Positions 36,859 to 44,529 of a DNA stretch of 64,000 nucleotides are shown one piece after another. A program made the position numbers and the translations under genes. Location: assembly GCF_030731045.1 (NCBI RefSeq), contig NZ_JAVALS010000014.1:1-64000 (forward strand), read 5' to 3'. The DNA is from Arthrobacter horti. GTDB taxonomy: Bacteria > Actinomycetota > Actinomycetes > Actinomycetales > Micrococcaceae. Position 1 is the stretch's first letter; each line of letters opens with the position of its first letter. The notes below the pieces were generated by a model. That model made no database searches, was not told the DNA's origin, and saw only the letters and a program-made list of their open reading frames with translations.

Positions 36859-38732
36859 GAGCCCACCCGTCCGAGATCCACAGGGTCCTCGGACTCCTCG
36901 TCCGCGATGCCGGAGGTTCCGAGCTTCTCCTCATCGAGGCGGCAGGCCTCCAGCCATTCCGCCAGGTCCAGCTCGGCGGGATCCAGCGGCTGCGTGAGGG
37001 CCTGGGAGATCTTGGGGTGGATGCGCGTGGCGTTGATCTCGCCGTCGCCAATGAGTTCCTCGTGCATCTTCTCGCCGGGGCGCAGCCCGGTGAAGACGAT
37101 CTCCACGTCCCGGCCGGACATGGCGATCATCCGCTGGGCCACATCCAGAATCCTGACGGGCTGCCCCATGTCCAGGAGCATGACCTCACCGCCCTGGCCG
37201 ATGGCTCCGGCCTGGATCACCAACTGGCATGCCTCCGGGATGGTCATGAAGAAGCGGGTGACGTCCCGATGGGTCACCGTCACGGGTCCGCCGACGCGGA
37301 TCTGCTCGGTGAACAGCGGCAGCATGGAGCCGCGGCTGCCCATGACGTTGCCGAAGCGCACGGACACGTAGGGACGCTCGGTCTCCCGGGCCATCCAGGC
37401 GGTCAGCCGCTCGGCCATCCGCTTGGAGTGTCCCAGCGCCGTGCTGGGATTGGCGGCCTTATCCGTGGAGATGTTCACGAAGCGGCTCACACCCACCGCA
37501 CGGGCTGCGCGCAGGACGTTGAGCGAGCCGAGGACATTGGTCTTCCAGCCCTCCGCGGGGTACTGCTGCAGCAGGGGTGCGTGCTTGAGCGCGGCCGCGT
37601 GGAAGACCACCTCCGGCCGGCGGGCCTGGAAGATCGCGTCGAGACCCGCCTGATCCCGGATGCTGCACAGCACCGTGTCCTGCCCGTTGAGCAGGCCGTG
37701 GCCGGTCAGGGTGATCTGCGTGTGCTGGAGAGCCGTCTCATCATGGTCCAGCATGATGAGCTCTGCCGGGCCGAACTGGCTGATCTGACGGCACAACTCG
37801 CTGCCGATGGAACCGCCGGCGCCCGTGACGATCACGCGGCGGCCGGAGATGTACCCGGCGATCTTCTCGACCTGGATGTCGACGGGACGGCGCCCGATCA
37901 GGTCCTCCACCGAGATGTCCCGGAAATCGGAGAAACCCTGCGGGGCTTCGCTGCTGAGCATCTTGTTCAGGGGCGGCAGCACGAGGACCCGCACATTGAG
38001 CCCGGACACGCTGTCCGACACCCGGGTGACCAGCTCGCTGTCCACATTGGCGAAGGCCAGGACCAGGACCTCGGCCTTGGTCCGGTGCACGATCGACCGG
38101 ATGTCCTCGCCCCGGCCCAGGACCTGGACACCCGAAAGGCGCAGATGTTTCTTGCCCGGATCGTCATCGATCAGGCCGACCGGGTAGTACGGGGAGTCCT
38201 GATCCTGGATCATGCGGGCGACCAGTGAGTTCCCCACGAAACCCGCGCCGTAGATCAGGGTGTTCCGGGCGCTGTCACCGGGACGCGACTTCGCCTCGCG
38301 GTAGAGCCGGCGCAGATACCGGATGCCGGCCATGCCGATGCACGCGATCGGCGCCGCGATCAGCGCGACGCTGCGTCCGACGTCGAACTGGCGGTAGCCC
38401 ACCATGAGGATCAGCGTGGTGACGGCGGCGACGATGAGCGTGACGATCAGCAGCGCCTGCACCTCGCCGAAGGAACCCGACTGGTAGCGCCCGCGGTAGA
38501 TGGACAGCAGGTAGCCGAAGATGAGCTGTGCGGCCGCGGCGATCCCGGTCACTGCCAGAAGCCCCGGGAACTGCGCCCACTCGACATGAAGCTCATAGCG
38601 CAGGACGAGGGCCAGCCCCATCGCCAGGAACCAGCAGAAGGCGTCCAGGATGAACTGGATCCATTCCCAGGAGCCGGTCCTGTTCTCAGCAGTCTTGGAG
38701 TACGACAATGGCCACCTTGCTCGAAAAATCAA
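36855..38732 (-). CDS. CapD/PglF-type nucleotide-sugar epimerase/dehydratase
   Basis: A 625-residue membrane enzyme with four N-terminal transmembrane helices, a CoA-binding-like Rossmann domain (YGAGFVGNSLV), and a C-terminal SDR domain with GAGGSIGSELC and STDKAANPS. The membrane CapD/PglF group makes 4-keto-6-deoxy UDP-sugars for surface polysaccharides. The motif GLRPGEKMHEEL is conserved. The start is uncertain: TTG at 38732 lacks a ribosome site, while a TTG at 38708 follows AAGGTGG closely. It is coupled to the WecA-like gene. Confidence 0.88.
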   Translation of the reverse strand: MIFRARWPLSYSKTAENRTGSWEWIQFILDAFCWFLAMGLALVLRYELHVEWAQFPGLLAVTGIAAAAQLIFGYLLSIYRGRYQSGSFGEVQALLIVTLIVAAVTTLILMVGYRQFDVGRSVALIAAPIACIGMAGIRYLRRLYREAKSRPGDSARNTLIYGAGFVGNSLVARMIQDQDSPYYPVGLIDDDPGKKHLRLSGVQVLGRGEDIRSIVHRTKAEVLVLAFANVDSELVTRVSDSVSGLNVRVLVLPPLNKMLSSEAPQGFSDFRDISVEDLIGRRPVDIQVEKIAGYISGRRVIVTGAGGSIGSELCRQISQFGPAELIMLDHDETALQHTQITLTGHGLLNGQDTVLCSIRDQAGLDAIFQARRPEVVFHAAALKHAPLLQQYPAEGWKTNVLGSLNVLRAARAVGVSRFVNISTDKAANPSTALGHSKRMAERLTAWMARETERPYVSVRFGNVMGSRGSMLPLFTEQIRVGGPVTVTHRDVTRFFMTIPEACQLVIQAGAIGQGGEVMLLDMGQPVRILDVAQRMIAMSGRDVEIVFTGLRPGEKMHEELIGDGEINATRIHPKISQALTQPLDPAELDLAEWLEACRLDEEKLGTSGIADEESEDPVDLGRVGS

Positions 38733-38909
38733 CTGGGGGAGGACTCTCCCGCCCTGATATCCCCCGGCTCCGGCCAGGCATGGACAACGGGGACACTGCG
38801 GGCAGCGGTGCCGGATACCCCATCCAGCTTAGCGCCCCACGCATCGGCTATTGTGAATTCCCGGCGGCGCGAAGAACTCGCAGGGCCGCACGCCGTCGAG
38901 AGGGGCTCC

Positions 38910-39863
38910 ATGAAAGTCGCCGTCACCGGAGCCACCGGATTCGTGGGCCGGCACGTGGTCCGGGCCCTGCTGGCCGAAGGACATGAGGTGGTGGCGCTCG
39001 TCAGGTCGCTCCCCCTGGACCCCGGCGTGGCCCGTGCTCTGGACGGCGCCCACCCCGCTGCCACGGGCGACCTGGAGCGCACGGCCGATTTCTCCGGCAC
39101 GCTCCGCGGCGTCGACGCCGTGGTGCATCTGGCCGCGCGCGTGCACCGCATGGAGGAGGACAGCACCGATCCGCTGGCCGCCCACCGCGCCGTCAACACC
39201 GAGCTGACCCGCCGTCTGGCCGAGGCCGCCGCCGAGGCGGGCGTGACGAGTTTCGTGTTCCTGAGCAGCATCAAGGTCAACGGGGAGCGCACCGAGGGGG
39301 TCCCGTTCGCAGCCGGCGATGAGCCTGCGCCCGTGGACCCATACGGGGTGTCCAAGTGGGAGGCTGAGCAGGCTCTGGCCACCGTCTGCCGTTCCTCGCG
39401 CCTGCGCGGCGTGAGCATCCGTATCCCCATGGTCTACGGCCCCGGCAACAAGGGCAATGTGCAGCGGCTCCTGGGCGCCGTGCGGCGGGGGCTGCCCCTC
39501 CCCCTCGCCTCCATCCGCAACCGGCGCACGATGGTGGCGGTGGGCAATGTCTGCTCCGCGATCGTTTACGCCCTGAGCCACGGCTCCGAGCAGTACCAGC
39601 TGATCCTCGCCGCCGACTCGCGTCCGGTCTCCACCGCGGATCTCTGCCGGGCGCTGGGGACCGCTGCGGGGCGCAGGGCCGTGCTCCTGCCCTTCCCGCC
39701 GGCCCTGCTGCGCCTGGGCGCGCGTCTGGTGGGCAAGGGCGCCGAGGCCGAACGGCTCACGGAGGACCTGGAGGTCCGGGTCAGCGGCACCGCCGAGGGG
39801 TTCGCCTGGACCCCGCCGGTGTCCTTCGAGGACGGGATCCGCTCACTCTCCGGCGGGAGCTGA
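38910..39863 (+). CDS. NAD-dependent sugar epimerase/reductase
   Basis: A 317-residue extended SDR with TGATGFVGRHVV at the N-terminus, LSSIKVNGE, and the YxxxK pair in PYGVSKWEAEQAL. Its closest known type is the WbpK/WbpV-like group that reduces 4-keto intermediates for lipid-linked sugars, fitting the CapD-like product next door. The ATG at 38910 has GAGAGGGG upstream. It is divergent from the CapD-like gene and its 3' end overlaps the GT2 gene by 21 bases. Confidence 0.88.
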   Translation: MKVAVTGATGFVGRHVVRALLAEGHEVVALVRSLPLDPGVARALDGAHPAATGDLERTADFSGTLRGVDAVVHLAARVHRMEEDSTDPLAAHRAVNTELTRRLAEAAAEAGVTSFVFLSSIKVNGERTEGVPFAAGDEPAPVDPYGVSKWEAEQALATVCRSSRLRGVSIRIPMVYGPGNKGNVQRLLGAVRRGLPLPLASIRNRRTMVAVGNVCSAIVYALSHGSEQYQLILAADSRPVSTADLCRALGTAAGRRAVLLPFPPALLRLGARLVGKGAEAERLTEDLEVRVSGTAEGFAWTPPVSFEDGIRSLSGGS

Positions 39864-40847
39864 CGCTTTCCGGACACCGGCCGGGATCTCCCGGAGCGGA
39901 TAGACACCGGCCAGGACCTCGGCGTTGGCGCGAGGGGCCCGCAAGGAGTCCTTCACACCCCGGAGCAGGCCCTTCAGGAGCCGGGAGCGCTGCTGCGAGC
40001 GAGCCACGGTGCGCGTCCAGTTGCGCACCGACGCCCCGAGGAACAGCACGCGCTCCCACCAGTGGAGTGCCGGGGAACGGAAGTAGACCCACAGCTTGTT
40101 CCGGACCTCGTAATAGAAGCGGTCCCCCGGATCGGCCTGCGCGTCACCGAAGGTCTTGGTGTGATGCAGGACCTCCGAGGCCGGCACCGCGAAGGCCGCG
40201 TGCCGGCGCGTGATGCGCGCGGTGAACTCGAAGTCGTCGTTCCAGATGAAGTAGTCGGCGATCGGCAGTCCGTCCCGCCGGATCGCCTCGGCTGACACGA
40301 AAATCGACACGAAGGAGGCCGTGCGGATGTTGGTCAGCCCCAGCGACTCCGCGGTCCAGCGCGACGCGGAATCCAGCGCCAGCCGCTCCTTGGTCCGGTT
40401 CATGGGGTGGGGGCGACCGTCACTCCAGCGCACCAGGCTGGCCAGGTACGACGGTGCCGGAAGGCCGCGGTCACGGATCCTCGCCAGGGCTGCGAGGGCC
40501 TCCTCGAGCGAGGACTCCTGCGGCTCCGTGTCATCGTCCATGATCCAGACGTAGTCGGCGCCGTGGTCCTGGACCGCGCGCTCCATGCCGACCACGAAGC
40601 CGCCGGCTCCGCCGGTGTTGGTCTCCAGCCGGACCAGGTCCAGCACGGTCCCGTCACTCGTCCGGACGCCTTCTCCGGCCGCCCAGTCACGGAGGAACTC
40701 CGCCGTGCCGTCATCCGAGGCGTTGTCCACCACGATCAGGGCATCCGGGCGGACCGAGGCACCGAGCAGCCCGCGGAGCGTGCCTTCCAGCAAAGCGCGA
40801 CGGTTGTAGGTGACGACGACGGCGGCCACACGGGGTCGCGCGGTCAC
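39843..40847 (-). CDS. GT2 family glycosyltransferase (rhamnosyl/galactofuranosyl type)
   Basis: A 334-residue GT-A enzyme with VAAVVVTYNRRALLEGTL at its N-terminus, the metal-binding DDD in WIMDDDTEP, and WNDDFEF as the probable base motif, resembling GlfT-like and rhamnosyltransferases. The GTG start overlaps the WecG-like stop by four bases. It likely adds a sugar in surface-polysaccharide synthesis; donor and acceptor are not evident. The C-terminal 80 residues form a basic helical tail. Confidence 0.88.
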   Translation of the reverse strand: MTARPRVAAVVVTYNRRALLEGTLRGLLGASVRPDALIVVDNASDDGTAEFLRDWAAGEGVRTSDGTVLDLVRLETNTGGAGGFVVGMERAVQDHGADYVWIMDDDTEPQESSLEEALAALARIRDRGLPAPSYLASLVRWSDGRPHPMNRTKERLALDSASRWTAESLGLTNIRTASFVSIFVSAEAIRRDGLPIADYFIWNDDFEFTARITRRHAAFAVPASEVLHHTKTFGDAQADPGDRFYYEVRNKLWVYFRSPALHWWERVLFLGASVRNWTRTVARSQQRSRLLKGLLRGVKDSLRAPRANAEVLAGVYPLREIPAGVRKASAPAGE

Positions 40848-41614
40848 GACTGCGGCCCCTGGGTCGTCGCGGTTCCCTGCCGCCGGCGGCGCTGGAGGAT
40901 GAAGAAGAGCTTCCAGGGCTCCACGAAGACGCGGTAGGCGACGCGGCGCGGGTGGAAGAGCAGACGCCAGGCCCATTCGAAGCCCAGGCGGCCGATCCAT
41001 CGCGGTGCGAGCCGCTGGATCCCGGCCACCTGGTCGATGGCCCCGCCCACGGCGCAATGCACCGCGGGAACCTGATCCACCAGGCGCGTGATGACCTGTT
41101 CCTGAAGGGGCATGCCCAGGCCCGTGAGGACCAGCTGCGGCGCGAACTCCCGGAGCCACGCGCTGGCCTCCGCCTCCGCCGCGGCGTTCCATCCCTCACC
41201 GGAGCGGCCCTCCACCCGGGCCTGAGGAAGCCGGCGGCGCAGCTCGGCGACGGCGCCGGTATTGGCTTCAGAACCCGATCCGAGCACGGCGATACGCTCC
41301 AGACCGTCCACCTCGGCGATGCGCGCGAGCCAGTCCACGGACCCGACCCGGTGAGCACCCGATCCCTGGCCGCCGTTGAAGGTGCGCGCCCAGAGCTTGG
41401 CGAGCGGCGCGCCGTCGAGCAGGATGACCGTGCTGCGGTCGTAGAAGGCCGCGAAGGCAGGGTCGCTGTGATACAGCGTCACGCTGTGGAGATTGTGTCC
41501 CACGACGGTGTGCGCATCGCCCGTCGCGACGAGACGCCCGATCTCCCGGGCCGCCTCCTCCGCGGTGAACGGGGTGACGTCGACATCGAGGAACGGGAGG
41601 CGTACCCTCCCCAC
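40844..41614 (-). CDS. WecG/TagA/CpsF family glycosyltransferase (GT26)
   Basis: A 256-residue GT26 transferase, the family that extends undecaprenyl-linked GlcNAc with ManNAc or a related sugar. Family marks are VVGHNLHSVTLYHSD, LDGAPLAKLW, GLGMPLQEQVI and the C-terminal LGFEWAWRLLFHPRR. It starts with GTG right after the tsaC stop and is coupled to the GT2 gene. With the WecA-like enzyme nearby it could build the linkage unit of a teichoic-acid-like or secondary wall polymer (inference). Confidence 0.9.
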   Translation of the reverse strand: MGRVRLPFLDVDVTPFTAEEAAREIGRLVATGDAHTVVGHNLHSVTLYHSDPAFAAFYDRSTVILLDGAPLAKLWARTFNGGQGSGAHRVGSVDWLARIAEVDGLERIAVLGSGSEANTGAVAELRRRLPQARVEGRSGEGWNAAAEAEASAWLREFAPQLVLTGLGMPLQEQVITRLVDQVPAVHCAVGGAIDQVAGIQRLAPRWIGRLGFEWAWRLLFHPRRVAYRVFVEPWKLFFILQRRRRQGTATTQGPQS

Positions 41615-42433
41615 TCAGTGGTCCCCGGCCGGGCCGGCGGCGGGAGACCCGGCGTCGGGCTGCTCCTCCGGCTGTTCCTCGGGCTGTTCCTCTGCCTGTT
41701 CCGCTTCTTCGGCCTCGGACTCCGCGGCGGATTCAGTCTCCGGTGTCCACATCGCCTCCTCCTGACCGAAGGCCAGGAGGGACGGCACCACGTCGCGGAG
41801 GTCCTCCAGCGCGATGGCACCCTCTCGGACGATGCGCGCACGGGTTCCGGTGCAGTCGATGATGGTGGACGGCCGGGCCGCTGCTTCCGGGTCCTCCCCC
41901 GCAACAGGCCGGAAGCCTCCGTCGAGGTAGACCTCCACAGACTCGGCCAGCTGTTCGCGGGCGCTCTCCGCGGTCTGCGCGGCCGGCTGGCCGGTGCGGT
42001 TGGCGGACGAGACGGCCAGCGGGCCGGTGCGGGCCAGGATGTCCAAGGCCAGCTCGTCGTCCGGCACGCGGAGCGCCACGGTGCCCTTGGTCTCGCCCAG
42101 GTCCCAGTCGAGGGACGGCTGCGCGTGCAGGATGAGGGTCAGGGCGCCGGGCCAGAACTTCTCCGCCAGCTTGCGCGCGTCATCGCTGACGTCCACGGCC
42201 AGCCCGTCCATGGTCTGCACACGCGGGATCAGCACGGGCGGGGGCATGGTCCGGGAGCGGCCCTTGGCGGCCAGCAGCAGGCGCACGGCCAGCGGGGAGA
42301 AGGCGTCGGCGGCGATGCCGTACACGGTGTCCGTGGGGATCACGATGCACTGCTGCTCGGAGATGGCGCGCTGGGCGTGGGCCATCCCCTCGAAGCGGGT
42401 TTCCTCCGTGGAACAGTCATAGCTCGAAGTCAC
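41615..42433 (-). CDS. tsaC: L-threonylcarbamoyladenylate synthase
   Basis: A 272-residue Sua5/YrdC enzyme that makes threonylcarbamoyl-AMP for the t6A37 tRNA modification. IPTDTVYGIAADAF, the KGRSR substrate motif and SSANRTGQPAA are visible. The core is followed by an acidic, repeat-built tail (EQPEEQPEEQP) instead of the Sua5 domain. The GTG at 42433 has GGGAGA at 10 bases. It follows prmC, as in M. tuberculosis (Rv1300-Rv1301). Confidence 0.92.
   Translation of the reverse strand: MTSSYDCSTEETRFEGMAHAQRAISEQQCIVIPTDTVYGIAADAFSPLAVRLLLAAKGRSRTMPPPVLIPRVQTMDGLAVDVSDDARKLAEKFWPGALTLILHAQPSLDWDLGETKGTVALRVPDDELALDILARTGPLAVSSANRTGQPAAQTAESAREQLAESVEVYLDGGFRPVAGEDPEAAARPSTIIDCTGTRARIVREGAIALEDLRDVVPSLLAFGQEEAMWTPETESAAESEAEEAEQAEEQPEEQPEEQPDAGSPAAGPAGDH
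41660..41707 (-). repeat. Four imperfect 12-base tandem repeats in tsaC
   Basis: Units at 41660-41671, 41672-41683, 41684-41695 and 41696-41707 encode the Glu/Gln/Pro-rich tail of TsaC. Repeat number could vary by slippage. Confidence 0.75.
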
Positions 42434-42467
42434 GCTGACATTCTCCCATCCTTTTCGCGGCGCGCTC

Positions 42468-43355
42468 TCAGCCCGCCCTGCGAGCCGACGTGGCGCGGTC
42501 CTTGCCATTCAGGTCCTGGTGGGTACGGACGTCCTCCCAGACGCTTTCCCGGCCCAGCCGTGCCAGAAGCCACGGCGCCTGCACCTCGGCGTGCTCCATG
42601 ATGAAGAAGCCGCCCGGATGCAGAAGCCGTGCCGCGCTGGCCGCGGCGGCCAGCGGAAGTTCCATGCCGTCCGCGCCCCCGCCGTACAGGGCCATCTCCG
42701 GATCGTGATCCGCGACCTCCGGCTCCCGGGGAACGGCTTCGCTGGGGATGTACGGCGGATTGGACACCAGAACGTCCACGGTGCCGTTCAGCTCGGGCAG
42801 CGCATCGCGCAGGTCACCGAGGTGAAGCACGACGCCGTGCGGCCGGGTATTGCGGTCGGCCCAGGCGTGCGCCAGGGGGCTGAGCTCCACGGCGTGCACA
42901 CGGGTGCCCGGCACCTCGTGCGCCACCGACGCGGCGATCGCGCCTGATCCGGTGCCGAGGTCCACCACCAGCGGCTCGGTGACGCCGGCGGCCTGGAGCT
43001 CCCGGCAGCGGTCGATCGCCCAGCCGGCCACGCCTTCCGTCTCCGGGCGGGGAATGAACACGCCCGGGCCCACGGCCAGCTCCAGTTCCCGGAACCAGGC
43101 CACGCCCGTCAGGTGCTGGAGCGGGATCCGCTGAGCGCGCAGGCTCACGAGCTCCGAATACTCCTCGGGGACCAAGCCGGAACCGAGCAGCATGGCGTGC
43201 TGCAGCCGCTTGAGGTCCAGCCGCAGCGCGTGTGCCAGGAGCAGCTCGGCGTCACGGCGGGCACTCGGCACGCCCGCTTCGGCGAGCACCGCCGCGGCGG
43301 CACGCACGGCGGGTGAGAGGGGCGCCCCGGCGGCCAGGGCGTCGTCGTCGATCAC
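42468..43355 (-). CDS. prmC: Peptide chain release factor N5-glutamine methyltransferase
   Basis: A 295-residue SAM enzyme that methylates the GGQ glutamine of release factors. It shows DLGTGSGAIAASVA (SAM site) and SNPPYIPSEA (catalytic NPPY), with FIPRPETEG before the SAM domain. It begins with GTG eight bases after the prfA stop, so enzyme and substrate are made from one message. The N-terminal helical domain of about 80 residues is the usual release-factor contact. Confidence 0.94.
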   Translation of the reverse strand: MIDDDALAAGAPLSPAVRAAAAVLAEAGVPSARRDAELLLAHALRLDLKRLQHAMLLGSGLVPEEYSELVSLRAQRIPLQHLTGVAWFRELELAVGPGVFIPRPETEGVAGWAIDRCRELQAAGVTEPLVVDLGTGSGAIAASVAHEVPGTRVHAVELSPLAHAWADRNTRPHGVVLHLGDLRDALPELNGTVDVLVSNPPYIPSEAVPREPEVADHDPEMALYGGGADGMELPLAAAASAARLLHPGGFFIMEHAEVQAPWLLARLGRESVWEDVRTHQDLNGKDRATSARRAG

Positions 43356-43362
43356 GGTGGGG

Positions 43363-44436
43363 TTACTCGCCCAGGGCGTCCAGGCGGGCCTGCTCGTCCA
43401 TCTCGATGGCGGACAGGATGACCGGCTCCAGGTCGCCGTTCATGACGGCATCCAGGTTGTAGGCCTTGTACCCGGTGCGGTGGTCCGCGATGCGGTTCTC
43501 CGGGAAGTTGTAGGTGCGGATGCGCTCGGAGCGGTCCATGGTGCGGATCTGCGACTTGCGGTGCTCGGCGCTCTCCGCGTCCAGCTGCTCCTGCTGGTGC
43601 GCCAGCAGTCGGGCCCGGAGCACGCGCATGGCGGCCTCACGGTTCTGCAGCTGGGACTTCTCGTTCTGCATGGCCACCACGATGCCCGTGGGCAGGTGGG
43701 TGATGCGCACGGCCGAGTCGGTGGTGTTCACGGACTGGCCGCCGGGGCCGGAGGACCGGTAGACGTCGATCTTGAGATCGTTCTGGTTGATCTCGATCTC
43801 CTCCGGCTCGTCCACCTCGGGGAACACGAGCACGCCGGCCGCGGAGGTGTGGATGCGGCCCTGGGACTCGGTGGCCGGCACGCGCTGCACGCGGTGCACG
43901 CCGCCCTCGAACTTCATCCGGGCCCAGACGCCCTCGGCCGGGTCATTGGAGTTGCCCTTGATGGCCATCTGGGCATCCTTGTAGCCACCCAGATCCGACT
44001 CCGTGGAGGAGATGAGCTCGGTCTTCCAGCCGCGGGCCTCCGCGTAACGCGTGTACATCCGCAGCAGATCGGCTGCGAACAGGGCCGCCTCCTCGCCGCC
44101 TTCGCCGCCCTTGACCTCGATGATCACGTTGCGGGCGTCGTCCGGGTCGCGCGGGATCAGCAGGCGGCGCAGCTTTTCCTCCGCCGTGGGGAGCTTTTCC
44201 TGGATCTGCTCCACCTCGGCGGCGAAGTCCGGATCCTCGGCGGCCATCTCCTGAGCCGCCTCCAGGTCGTCGCTGAGCCCGCGCCAGGTCTTGTACGCCT
44301 CCACGATGCCGTTGAGCTGCGCGGAGCGGCGGCCGAGCTTGCGGGCCTGAGCCTGATCGGCGTAGACGGCGGGATCACTCAGCTGCGCCTGGATCTGGGC
44401 GTGCTCCTCGAGCATGCCCTGGACGGACTCGAACAT
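43363..44436 (-). CDS. prfA: Peptide chain release factor 1
   Basis: A 357-residue class I release factor reading UAA and UAG. The codon-recognition PAT (in [11 protein letters not shown]) and the catalytic GGQ ([12 protein letters not shown]) are intact. Length is normal. It follows rho after a clear hairpin, with no rpmE between them, unlike M. tuberculosis. The N-terminal coiled-coil domain is present. Confidence 0.97.
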   Translation of the reverse strand: MFESVQGMLEEHAQIQAQLSDPAVYADQAQARKLGRRSAQLNGIVEAYKTWRGLSDDLEAAQEMAAEDPDFAAEVEQIQEKLPTAEEKLRRLLIPRDPDDARNVIIEVKGGEGGEEAALFAADLLRMYTRYAEARGWKTELISSTESDLGGYKDAQMAIKGNSNDPAEGVWARMKFEGGVHRVQRVPATESQGRIHTSAAGVLVFPEVDEPEEIEINQNDLKIDVYRSSGPGGQSVNTTDSAVRITHLPTGIVVAMQNEKSQLQNREAAMRVLRARLLAHQQEQLDAESAEHRKSQIRTMDRSERIRTYNFPENRIADHRTGYKAYNLDAVMNGDLEPVILSAIEMDEQARLDALGE

Positions 44437-44470
44437 TTCTAAAACCTCTTCATCAACGCCGGACGCGGGG

Positions 44471-44513
44471 TCACTTCTGGCCCGATCTCCTCATCGGATT
44501 GGGCCGGAAGTGA
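44471..44513 (-). terminator. Hairpin between rho and prfA
   Basis: Arms 44471-44483 and 44501-44513 (13 bases, one wobble) with a 17-base loop, 17 bases after the rho stop. The weak T content suggests partial termination, so prfA may also have its own promoter. Confidence 0.6.
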
Positions 44514-44529
44514 TCCCGCGTTGCCAGAA

